The notes under the pieces were generated by a model. It searched no databases, was not told the DNA's origin, and saw only the letters and a list, made by a program, of their open reading frames with translations. The translations under genes were made by a program, and so were the position numbers. Positions 1 through 6,338 of a DNA stretch of 7,906 bases are shown here, in pieces (positions within the stretch are counted from its first letter, which is position 1; every line of letters begins with the position of its first letter). The stretch comes from Desulfovibrionaceae bacterium UBA930 (GTDB taxonomy: Bacteria; Desulfobacterota; Desulfovibrionia; Desulfovibrionales; Desulfovibrionaceae), in the NCBI GenBank assembly GCA_002293605.1, contig DBDO01000187.1, positions 4,184 to 12,089 of the forward strand, in the 5' to 3' direction.

Positions 1-1085
1 ATCAGGTGGTGGGTGAATTCCAGCCCGGTCAGCGCGAAGAAGCGCTCCCAGCCGATGCGTTCGGCCCACTCGCCCAGACGCTCGTATTTGTTGGCGTTGG
101 CTGCGTACACTTCAACGATGTGCTTGACCGTATCCGTAGTCTTTTTCCAGCGGGGCGGTTCGTTGGGGATGTAAGCCACAACCACTTTGGAGAACTTGGG
201 CATGCTGATGCGGTTGGACACCTTGCCGCCGACCATGATGGCGATGCCGTCACCCTGGCCGTCAGAAATGGGCAGCGCGGGGCACATGGTGTAGCAGTTG
301 CCGCAGTACATGCAGCGCTCGTTCTTGATGGCAATGGAGTTCACCTTCTCGCCCTTCCACTCCACCTTGGTGGGACGCACTGCCGCAGTGGGGCAGGAAG
401 CGACCGCCAGGGGGATTTCGCAGAGCTGGTCAGCCCATTCGTGGTCAATCATGGGGGGCTTTCTGTGAATGCCCACCAGACCGATGTCGGAGCAGTGCAC
501 CGCGCCGCACATGTTGATGCAGCAGGCCAGAGAGATGCGCACCGGGGCGGGCAGGCGGTGGTTCTGGAAGTCAGCGAACATTTCGTCCATCACGGCCTTT
601 ACCGGGCCGGAAGCGTCCGTGGCCGGGGTATGGCAGTGCACCCAGCCCTGGGTGTGCACGATGTTGGAGATGCCAGCACCGGTGCCGCCGATGGGGAATT
701 TGAAGGAGCCGCCGGCAAACTTGCGGGTGGCAAGATCGGCCTTAAGGCCCTTTACCTTGTCTTCGCTGTCAACCATGAACTCGATGTTGTTGCGGGTGGT
801 GAAGCGCACATAGCCGCCGCAATGCTTGTCGGCCACTTCGCAGATTTCGCGGATATGGGTGACGCTGATAGTACGCGCAGCGCCGCAACGGACCGTGTAA
901 ACCTTGTCGCCGCTTTCGGCCACATGCAGGAGCACGCCCGGCTCAAGGATTTCGTGGTAGAGCCACTTGCCCTTGTTTTTAGCGATAAAGGGCGGATAGA
1001 ACTCGTCGTATTTGCGAGGGCCGATGTCGGAGATGCGGTTCTCCATGGGCTTTTCGGGATTGTACCCGGAAGATACGAATGCCAT
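1..1085 (-). CDS. dsrB: Dissimilatory sulfite reductase subunit beta (3' end beyond left edge)
   Basis: Beta subunit of DsrAB, the cytoplasmic siroheme enzyme that reduces sulfite in the last stage of sulfate respiration, handing the sulfur to DsrC. Translating the reverse strand from the ATG at 1085 gives 361 residues before the window edge; the family is about 380, so roughly the last 20 residues and the stop are missing. Seen directly: an N-terminal half-domain with a TRNNIEFMV segment (97-105), Cys151 in CHTPATD, and Cys188, Cys189 and Cys193 in ACCINMCGAVHCSDIG. These four numbers match the siroheme-[4Fe-4S] ligands known for Desulfovibrio DsrB, the catalytically active subunit. An inserted ferredoxin domain follows, with Cys231 and CMYCGNC (Cys258, 261, 264) plus Cys268. 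A good Shine-Dalgarno (AAGGGGAAG, six nt before ATG) supports the start. It follows dsrA by 18 nt and must be co-transcribed. Identification is very secure. Confidence 0.98.
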   Translation of the reverse strand, partial: MAFVSSGYNPEKPMENRISDIGPRKYDEFYPPFIAKNKGKWLYHEILEPGVLLHVAESGDKVYTVRCGAARTISVTHIREICEVADKHCGGYVRFTTRNNIEFMVDSEDKVKGLKADLATRKFAGGSFKFPIGGTGAGISNIVHTQGWVHCHTPATDASGPVKAVMDEMFADFQNHRLPAPVRISLACCINMCGAVHCSDIGLVGIHRKPPMIDHEWADQLCEIPLAVASCPTAAVRPTKVEWKGEKVNSIAIKNERCMYCGNCYTMCPALPISDGQGDGIAIMVGGKVSNRISMPKFSKVVVAYIPNEPPRWKKTTDTVKHIVEVYAANANKYERLGEWAERIGWERFFALTGLEFTHHL

Positions 1086-1103
1086 AATATTCTTCCCCTT
1101 TCC

Positions 1104-2417
1104 TTATCTCTGGTGTCTGCTGCGGTAATCGTCGAGATCGCGTTCCCAGCCGCCGGGCACTTCTTCTTCTTTGAAGAACATGAACGGGTTGTGGCGGGGC
1201 TCCTTAACATGGACGGGCTGCGCCGGAATTCCGGTAACTTCGAGCAGGCGCTGGAAGGAGAGGCGGCGGATGGTTTCGCCGAGGCGCTCCCGGTTTTTGC
1301 CGTCTTCCATCCACCAGTCCCAGATTTTTTCGATGACTTCTTTGACTTCATCGTAGGGCTGGGTGACTTCAATGAAGGGAACGAGCAAAGAACCCATTTG
1401 CGCGCCGTCAAGCACGGGGGCTTTTGCGCCGACCAGAATGCTCGCGCCGCGCTCGTCGCCGATGTGCAGGGCACGGGGCATGGTGTTGATACAGTGCATG
1501 CAGCGGGTGCATTCACGGTTGTTGATGGAAAGCTTGGAGCCGTTCCAGCTCATGCATTTGGTCGGGCAGCGGTCAACAACTTCGGCCTGAATGTCGAACT
1601 TGCCCCAGTCGCGACCGGAGTGCGCACCGGCATTGGGGGCGAATTCGCCGCCGACATAGGCCTTTACGGCGGAGTCATCGATTTTGATGTCGTCCTTCCA
1701 TGTGCCGACAAGCGCAAAGTCGGAGCGGGCCATGGCCGCAACGCAGCCGTTCGGGCAGCCGTCAAACTTGAACTTGAACTTGTAGGGGAAGGCAGGACGG
1801 TGCAGTTCGTCCTGGTAGTCCAGGGTCAGCTGATAGCAGATGTCCTGGGTGTCATAGCAGGCGTATTCGCAGCGGGACATGCCAAGGCAGGCTTCGGGCG
1901 TACGCAGGTTGGAACCGGAACCGCCAAGGTCCTGATTCATTTTGTGGGTCAGTTCAAAGAACAGCTCTTCAAGCTGCGGGGTCTGGGTGCCCAGCAGAAT
2001 GATGTCGCCGGTGGCACCGTGCATGTTGGTGATGCCGGAGCCGCGCATGTCCCACAGGTCGCAGATTTGACGCAAAAAGTCGGTTTTGTAGTATTTCGCC
2101 GCGGGCTGGTTCACACGCACAGTGTGGAAGTGGGCCACGCCGGGGAACTTTTCGGGCTGGTCGCAGTAGCGGCCGATAACACCGCCGCCGTAACCGAAAA
2201 CACCAACGATGCCGCCGTGTTTCCAGTGCGTCTCCCCATCAGTATAGGACAACTCAAGCACGCCCAACAGGTCTTCGGGGCAGTCCACGGGAATTTGGTA
2301 TTCCACGTTGTTGGGGTTAGCGGCCCGATTAGCAGCTTCCTGCTTAATGTCGGACACAAAGCTGGGCCACGGCCCAGACTCGAGCTGATCCAGCTTGGGA
2401 GTTGGATGTTTCGCCAT
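1104..2417 (-). CDS. dsrA: Dissimilatory sulfite reductase subunit alpha
   Basis: Alpha subunit of the heterotetrameric (alpha2beta2) cytoplasmic sulfite reductase of sulfate respiration. The 437-residue product has the length I recall for Desulfovibrio vulgaris DsrA and begins with the typical MAKH-TPKLDQLESGPWPSF. Motifs seen: the glycine-rich GGIVGVFGYGGGVIGRY segment (68-84), cluster ligands Cys177 and Cys183 (PEACLGMSRCEYACYD), and Cys221 and Cys225 (DGCPNGC), all at the positions known from the crystal structures. A ferredoxin-type insert has Cys284, Cys288 and CTRCMHC (Cys303, 306, 309), and the C-terminus carries the family's FMFFKEEEVPGGW. In solved Desulfovibrio enzymes the alpha-bound tetrapyrrole is structural and often demetallated. 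The start is fixed by GGAGG (2425-2429) seven nt upstream. It is first in the dsrAB operon, transcribed away from the hypothetical cluster at 2825. No disruption or missing residue is visible. Confidence 0.99.
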   Translation of the reverse strand: MAKHPTPKLDQLESGPWPSFVSDIKQEAANRAANPNNVEYQIPVDCPEDLLGVLELSYTDGETHWKHGGIVGVFGYGGGVIGRYCDQPEKFPGVAHFHTVRVNQPAAKYYKTDFLRQICDLWDMRGSGITNMHGATGDIILLGTQTPQLEELFFELTHKMNQDLGGSGSNLRTPEACLGMSRCEYACYDTQDICYQLTLDYQDELHRPAFPYKFKFKFDGCPNGCVAAMARSDFALVGTWKDDIKIDDSAVKAYVGGEFAPNAGAHSGRDWGKFDIQAEVVDRCPTKCMSWNGSKLSINNRECTRCMHCINTMPRALHIGDERGASILVGAKAPVLDGAQMGSLLVPFIEVTQPYDEVKEVIEKIWDWWMEDGKNRERLGETIRRLSFQRLLEVTGIPAQPVHVKEPRHNPFMFFKEEEVPGGWERDLDDYRSRHQR

Positions 2418-2521
2418 TGCCTTACCTCCACATAGGTTTTTGCGTTCATACCCCGTAAGCGACCGAACGGCGGACTTTTGGGGGAGCTTCAGCCGTTTTT
2501 GTCAATCTGCGCAAAACTAAG

Positions 2522-2533
2522 AAAGATATCTTT
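2522..2533. promoter_or_regulatory. 12-bp perfect palindrome over the dsrAB -10 box
   Basis: AAAGATATCTTT reads identically on both strands and covers the proposed dsrA -10 hexamer, a position where a dimeric repressor would block polymerase. It does not match a regulator site I know with certainty. AT-rich 12-mers of this kind can also arise by chance in an AT-rich promoter. Confidence 0.3.
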
Positions 2534-2551
2534 AAATCTGACGCAACTCAA
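2523..2551 (-). promoter_or_regulatory. Candidate dsrAB promoter
   Basis: On the minus strand TTGAGT (2546-2551) is separated by exactly 17 nt from TATCTT (2523-2528), each matching four of six consensus positions. The start of transcription would be near 2516, leaving a leader of about 100 nt before dsrA. It is the best-spaced pair I found upstream of dsrA. A perfect TTGACA at 2576-2581 has only a poor -10 partner (TAGTCG) at 17 nt. Inference only; no transcript data. Confidence 0.4.
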
Positions 2552-2824
2552 ACGACTAGAGGCAAACAGCAGCTTTGTCAAGCGCATTCTGCCGCGGAGG
2601 CGGGAGGCGTAGGGGAGGCGAATAGGCAGACCCTGCAAGGAAAAAAGGGCACTGCGCTCCTGCGGCTCAAGCTTTTTTGCGCGGGGGTATGTGCAAAAAA
2701 TCACATAGCCGAAAGGCGAAGCAGCTTCTTTTGAATCGCTCCGCAGTCAGCGCACAGCTTGACGTCAGAAAGGTTTCGAGCCACAGTAGGACGGAAAATC
2801 ACTTTACTTGCGCGGGATTTGTTT

Positions 2825-3103
2825 ATGAAAGACGACAAGGGGCTGTATTACCACCCGGATCCTTCCGATCACAAGACCAGGGTTTATGTGCGCGAAAGCG
2901 CGGGCGGCATAGAATTTCGCCTCTGGCGTCTGGATCGCCCCGAGGTCTGGGAGAGGCATGAATGGCTCGCCTACGGCGTTGTTTGCGCGGCGGCGGCCAT
3001 GTATAAAGAACGCAAAAGCGGGGCTGATCCGCTGTCTTTTTATGACTGCAAGGTCGCGCAGGCCCTGCTCAAGGCAGAAGCGCGCCACGCCGAGGGGCGT
3101 TAA
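2825..3103 (+). CDS. Conserved-looking hypothetical protein, 92 aa
   Basis: I do not recognise a named family. The 92-residue product opens with MKDDKGLYYHPDPSDHKTR, continues with two likely beta strands (RVYVRE, 19-24; GIEFRLWRL, 28-36), then a helix with a hydrophobic face (EWLAYGVVCAAAAMY, 46-60) and a basic C-terminal helix. There is no signal peptide, and the hydrophobic stretch is too short for a membrane span, so it is probably a small cytosolic alpha/beta protein. The ATG at 2825 is chosen because the domain-like sequence begins there and GGGA lies just upstream. A TTG at 2759 in the same frame would add 22 residues of poor character. It is the first gene of a plus-strand set and diverges from dsrA; the next gene starts 33 nt on. 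The position beside dsrAB suggests, but does not show, a link to sulfur respiration. Confidence 0.75.
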   Translation: MKDDKGLYYHPDPSDHKTRVYVRESAGGIEFRLWRLDRPEVWERHEWLAYGVVCAAAAMYKERKSGADPLSFYDCKVAQALLKAEARHAEGR

Positions 3104-3136
3104 GCTTCTTCGTAGTCAAAGGCCCGGGTAAGGCAT

Positions 3137-3685
3137 ATGCATGAAGTGAGCCTGGGCGGTGTCATCCGCGACTATCTGAGCGGCGAACTCCGGCAGCGCG
3201 CCACCTACGAGGATCTGCGTCAGGCCCTGGCCCGTTTTCTGGTTGAAGAGCGCGGCTATCCCCCTGCCGCGCTCACGCCGCGTTATGCCGTGCGCTATGA
3301 GGCGGGCGGGGAAGGCCTGAGCCGGGAGGCGGATATAGCCATGCTGCTCCCTGAAGGAAGTCCGGGCATGTTTTTGCTCTTCTGCGCGGGGCAGGTGCAT
3401 ACCTATGTCCGGGAAATGCAGGCCCTGGCCAGGCTCGCCCTGCCGCAGCCCTGCCCTTTGGCCGTGGTTACGGATATGCGCGAGGCGGAATTTTTTTCAG
3501 TGGGGGATGGCTGCATCCTGGCCAAAGGGCTGCGCGCCCTGCCGGACTACGGGGAGGCGCTTTCCCTGGCCCGGCTGCACGCCCTGCCCCTTTTGCATGC
3601 CGAACAGCGCGAAAAAGAAAGCCGCATCCTGCACGCCTACACAGGTTTTTTGAAAGCTTGCTGCGGCGAGATATGCTCGTTTTAG
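3137..3685 (+). CDS. HsdR N-terminal-like (PD-(D/E)XK fold) protein, probably nuclease-dead
   Basis: A 182-residue protein that resembles the stand-alone type I restriction HsdR N-terminal domain family (HSDR_N_2). Matching order: a helix YEDLRQALARFLVEERGYP (24-42) where the family has its first conserved helix and 'GYP', a strand pair leading to SREADIAMLL (62-71) carrying the family's metal-binding Asp (Asp66), a core strand MFLLFCAG (78-85), a helix with MQALARL, and PLAVVTDMREAEFF (107-120) matching the family's 'yvvlTNG...' segment. In active members the core strand ends in E-C-K; here Phe82-Cys83-Ala84 stand there, so Glu and Lys are both lost and cleavage is unlikely. No helicase or specificity subunit is nearby, so it is not part of a restriction system. 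Cytosolic, role unknown, perhaps nucleic-acid binding. AAGG just upstream supports the start; the next gene follows by 16 nt. Confidence 0.75.
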   Translation: MHEVSLGGVIRDYLSGELRQRATYEDLRQALARFLVEERGYPPAALTPRYAVRYEAGGEGLSREADIAMLLPEGSPGMFLLFCAGQVHTYVREMQALARLALPQPCPLAVVTDMREAEFFSVGDGCILAKGLRALPDYGEALSLARLHALPLLHAEQREKESRILHAYTGFLKACCGEICSF

Positions 3686-3701
3686 GGCTATAGGCGCAGC
3701 T

Positions 3702-4460
3702 ATGGAAGCATGGGTGCTGAAAAACCGGGAGGCCTTTGAGCGCGATGTGCTGCAGGGCTATTGCCTTGTCTCTGACCGGCTTTTTGAGCAGTTCGCGCGC
3801 ATGGAGCGCGATGGAACCCTGTCCTTTCCCCTGCTGCGCGAACTGGTGGGCGAGAGCTGGAACAAGGGACCGCTCTGGCGTTTGAAAGACACGGCCCATC
3901 ATCTGTTTTCAGAAAGACCGGAAGCAGGCTCTGCGGGTGCCCAGGCCGGACGTTTGCTGGACTGGACCTTAGGCTATGCCTTCCATGAGGCCCTGAAGCT
4001 GATGGAAGACGCCCATCAGCGGCAGTATTACCTCCCCAGGCTGGAAGAACTGGCCGGGAGGCAGTCGGTGCCGGAAATCTCGGCCATAGCCGCTGCGCTC
4101 GGTCTGGTTCGGGAAGGGGCCTGTGAAAGCATGCGGCGTGAGTGCGCGCGGCTGCAAGCGCTGCTCCTGCACTCGCGCAGGCTCTTTATTCTGTATTTTG
4201 CGGGCCGCTCCGGGCAGCGGCCCTTGGCGCGCTTTCTTCATGATGCCGGGGATCTGGTCCGCCGTATTTTTCAGGAGGATTATGCCCTGCTCATCAGTTC
4301 CGTATACGGCTCCGCGCCGGAACGGATGCATATAGAGGCCGCGCATTCCCTGCTTGAAAGCGCGCGCATGCCGTCCGCCCGTGCAGCGGTTCTGGCCGCC
4401 CTGTCCATAAACCCCTTCAGTCGTGAAGCGCTCGCGCTCAAAGACGCGCACGGCTGGTAG
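3702..4460 (+). CDS. Hypothetical helical protein, 252 aa
   Basis: No family recognised. The 252-residue sequence looks almost entirely alpha-helical and soluble, with no signal peptide. Segments that look constrained are LLRELVGESWNKGPLWRLKDTAHHLF (44-69), DWTLGYAFHEALKLMEDAHQRQYYLPRLEEL (87-117, rich in His, Glu and Tyr), and a C-terminal repeat-like stretch of small helices (HIEAAHSLLESARMPSARAAVLAALSINPFSREAL) with the alanine pattern of TPR-like repeats, ending in a shared 'NPF' turn. It begins 16 nt after the preceding gene and has only a weak ribosome site (TAGGCG), so translational coupling is likely. It closes the three-gene unit: an intrinsic terminator begins within its stop codon. 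A scaffold or adaptor role would fit the helical repeats, but that is only inference. Confidence 0.72.
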   Translation: MEAWVLKNREAFERDVLQGYCLVSDRLFEQFARMERDGTLSFPLLRELVGESWNKGPLWRLKDTAHHLFSERPEAGSAGAQAGRLLDWTLGYAFHEALKLMEDAHQRQYYLPRLEELAGRQSVPEISAIAAALGLVREGACESMRRECARLQALLLHSRRLFILYFAGRSGQRPLARFLHDAGDLVRRIFQEDYALLISSVYGSAPERMHIEAAHSLLESARMPSARAAVLAALSINPFSREALALKDAHGW

Positions 4461-4482
4461 CGGATTGAGCATCCGCTTTTTT
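4459..4482 (+). terminator. Intrinsic (Rho-independent) terminator
   Basis: A 7-bp perfect stem AGCGGAT / ATCCGCT closes a 5-nt loop (TGAGC) and runs straight into six T residues (4477-4482). The stem uses the last two bases of the preceding stop codon. It ends the three-gene hypothetical unit, yet lies only 23 nt before the ATG of the citrate synthase gene, so that gene either relies on read-through or uses a promoter upstream of the hairpin, which would then behave as an attenuator. Confidence 0.85.
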
Positions 4483-4505
4483 CGGCACCGTCCAAGGAGA
4501 TAGTC

Positions 4506-6338
4506 ATGTCTTTGCTCCACCCGAAACGCAGCCCTCAGAGCACCCATCTTTCCGAAGTGGGGACGCCGGAACTGTTCCGCGAAATGTTCCCCTACACCAA
4601 GGTGGCGCGCGTGCCCTTTGACGGGGTGTTTGTGGACCCGAGGCCCGCCGAGCCCATGTTCATCACGGATACCACCTTTCGGGACGGGCAGCAGGCCAGG
4701 CCCCCCTACAGCGTGGAGCAGATAGCCACTATTTATGACATGCTGCACGAGCTTGGCGGACGGAGCGGGCTGATCCGGGCCTGCGAGTTTTTCATGTATT
4801 CTGAAAAAGACCGCAAGGCCATTGAGGCCTGCCGCGCGCGCGGCTATGCCTTTCCGCAGATCACCGGATGGATCAGGGCCAATATCAATGACCTGAAACT
4901 GGCGAGAGATATGGAATTCAAGGAAGTGGGCCTGCTGACCAGCGTGTCCGACTACCATATATTCATGAAACTCGGCTGGGACAGGCGCAAGGCCTTTGAC
5001 AGCTATGTCGCAATAGCCGAGCAGGCCCTGGAATGGGGCATAGCGCCGCGCTGTCACTTTGAAGATGTCACCCGTGCGGACATCCACGGCTTCTGCCTGC
5101 CCCTGGCCGCCAAATTGATGGAACTGTCCAAAGCCTCGGGCCTTCCCGTGAAAATACGCCTCTGCGATACCATGGGCTACGGCGTGCCTTACCCCGGCGC
5201 GGCCCTGCCGCGCTCGGTGCCCCGGCTGGTGCGGGCCTTTACCGATGGCGCGGGCGTGCCCGGCGAGTGGCTGGAATGGCACGGCCATAATGACTTTCAT
5301 AAGGTCGTTGTTAATGCGACAACAGCCTGGCTTTATGGGTGCAGCGGCGTGAACTGCGCTCTGCTGGGCTTTGGTGAGCGCACCGGCAACTCGCCCCTGG
5401 AAGCCATGATCATCGAATATATCTCGCTCACCGGGGATGACGATGCAGCCGATACCCGTGTCATTGACAGAATCGCGCGTTTCTTCGAAACCGACCTGGA
5501 CTACCATATTCCGGACAACTACCCCTTTGTGGGCAAAGATTTCAACGCCACAGCCGCAGGCATCCATGTGGACGGTCTCGCCAAAAATGAGGAAATCTAC
5601 AATATTTTCGATACCACGCGCATACTCGGGCGCAAGGTGCCGATCATCATCACCGATAAGTCGGGCCGGGCCGGGGTCGCCTACTGGATTAACCAGAATC
5701 TGGAACTGGAGGGCGACAGGGCCGTCAGCAAAAGCAATCCTGCCGTGGGCGTCATTTACGGCCATATTCTTGCGGCCTATGAAAAAGGCCGGACCACCTC
5801 CTTCTCCAACAAGGAGATGCTGGCCCTGGTCAAGCGGCACATGCCGGAAATGTTCCCCTCGGAACTGCAGCGCATTCGGGAAATCGCCCGCAAGCTTTCC
5901 ATTCACGTCATCACCCGACTGGTGCATACCATGGTGGTGCGCGGCCAGGGGAACGAACTCTACCCTTGTCTGGAAAAATTCCTGCGCGAGTTCCCCTTTG
6001 TGCAGTTCATCAACCTGACCGACACCAAAGGAGCCCTGCTGGCTAGCGCGGTGCTCGATCCGCAGTTCCAGACCCGCTACGCCGAGCGGCTCCCCCTGGG
6101 CGCGGATATGTCCTCCCGCACCTGGTTCACCGAACCCATGAAAAACGGGGCCCTGCATGTGACGGATATCTACCAGTCCCAGTTCACGGGCAAGCTGGTG
6201 GTCTCCGTGTCCGCGCCCCTCATTGACAATGAGGACAATATCACCGGCATCATCGGGGTGGACATTCAACTGGAGGAACTGCTGCGGCGCGCCGAGCAAC
6301 TGGAGGCGGACGATGAAGACGGCGATGGAGAGCGGTAG
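4506..6338 (+). CDS. Re-citrate synthase-type DRE-TIM metallolyase with C-terminal Cache domain
   Basis: Claisen-condensing enzyme of the isopropylmalate/homocitrate synthase family. I favour Re-citrate synthase (acetyl-CoA plus oxaloacetate to citrate), because D. vulgaris DVU0398, at the same place near dsrA, is the recognised homologue of the Clostridium kluyveri enzyme. Seen in the 610 residues: DTTFRDGQQ (55-63) with the DRE-type metal and substrate residues Arg59 and Asp60; the metal-binding H-x-H in EWHGHNDF (His259, His261); the GERTGNSPLEAM loop (290-301); and GIHVDGLAKN (352-361) with the family's catalytic-type His354. After about residue 455 a helical linker leads to a Cache/PDC-type domain (about 495-596): NLTDTKGALLAS, then SSRTWFTEPM (Arg538, Trp540), VTDIYQS (Tyr556) and IIGVDIQLEELL (Asp586). 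There is no membrane segment or signal peptide, so the sensor is cytosolic. AAGGAG at 4494-4499 gives an excellent start. Citrate here feeds 2-oxoglutarate and glutamate. Homocitrate or isopropylmalate synthase are alternatives. Confidence 0.85.
   Translation: MSLLHPKRSPQSTHLSEVGTPELFREMFPYTKVARVPFDGVFVDPRPAEPMFITDTTFRDGQQARPPYSVEQIATIYDMLHELGGRSGLIRACEFFMYSEKDRKAIEACRARGYAFPQITGWIRANINDLKLARDMEFKEVGLLTSVSDYHIFMKLGWDRRKAFDSYVAIAEQALEWGIAPRCHFEDVTRADIHGFCLPLAAKLMELSKASGLPVKIRLCDTMGYGVPYPGAALPRSVPRLVRAFTDGAGVPGEWLEWHGHNDFHKVVVNATTAWLYGCSGVNCALLGFGERTGNSPLEAMIIEYISLTGDDDAADTRVIDRIARFFETDLDYHIPDNYPFVGKDFNATAAGIHVDGLAKNEEIYNIFDTTRILGRKVPIIITDKSGRAGVAYWINQNLELEGDRAVSKSNPAVGVIYGHILAAYEKGRTTSFSNKEMLALVKRHMPEMFPSELQRIREIARKLSIHVITRLVHTMVVRGQGNELYPCLEKFLREFPFVQFINLTDTKGALLASAVLDPQFQTRYAERLPLGADMSSRTWFTEPMKNGALHVTDIYQSQFTGKLVVSVSAPLIDNEDNITGIIGVDIQLEELLRRAEQLEADDEDGDGER
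6302..6306 (+). promoter_or_regulatory. Ribosome binding site that fixes the glycosyltransferase start
   Basis: GGAGG lies six nt before the ATG at 6313, inside the last codons of the citrate synthase gene. No ATG, GTG or TTG occurs in the right frame between 6328 and the conserved start of the glycosyltransferase fold (RIALLLPRFS, from about 6433). The choice of 6313 therefore rests on this site. Confidence 0.7.

Larger units (their letters stand above)
2418..2824. other. Divergent intergenic control region between dsrA and the 92-aa gene
   Basis: About 0.4 kb with no credible gene; short open frames on either strand have no ribosome site or family resemblance. It contains the dsrA ribosome site (2425-2429), a leader of about 100 nt for dsrAB, the candidate dsrA promoter (2523-2551) and a second perfect but unpaired TTGACA on the minus strand (2576-2581). 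Other local structure: an inverted repeat TTTTTTGC (2674-2681) with a downstream GCAAAAAA copy, and a small hairpin region near 2708-2728. I could not find a convincing sigma70 promoter for the plus-strand genes; TTGACG at 2759-2764 has no good -10 partner. Confidence 0.6.

Noticed and set aside
6..2435. Plus-strand open frame of 809 codons spanning dsrA and dsrB
   Set aside because: It is antisense to two unmistakable genes. Its product is low-complexity, rich in Gly, Ala, His and Val, and resembles no family; it arises from GC-rich codon bias on the opposite strand.
2466..2500. AACGGC / GCCGTT stem followed by T residues as a plus-strand terminator
   Set aside because: Only six pairs with a loop of about 20 nt, and no plus-strand gene upstream that would need it.
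2495..2517. GTTTTTG ... CAAAAC imperfect inverted repeat near the dsrA transcription start as a regulator site
   Set aside because: Arms differ in length and do not fit a regulator consensus that I can name with confidence.
2489..2704. Minus-strand 71-codon frame in the dsrA upstream region
   Set aside because: It covers the likely dsrA promoter, has no ribosome site and no family resemblance.
2677..2961. Plus-strand 94-codon frame overlapping the 92-aa gene
   Set aside because: Different frame from the better supported gene, with a Ser, Arg and Lys-rich shadow composition.
3969..6299. Minus-strand open frame of 776 codons
   Set aside because: Antisense to the 252-aa gene and the citrate synthase gene, whose motifs are clear. 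The product is compositionally odd and matches no domain.
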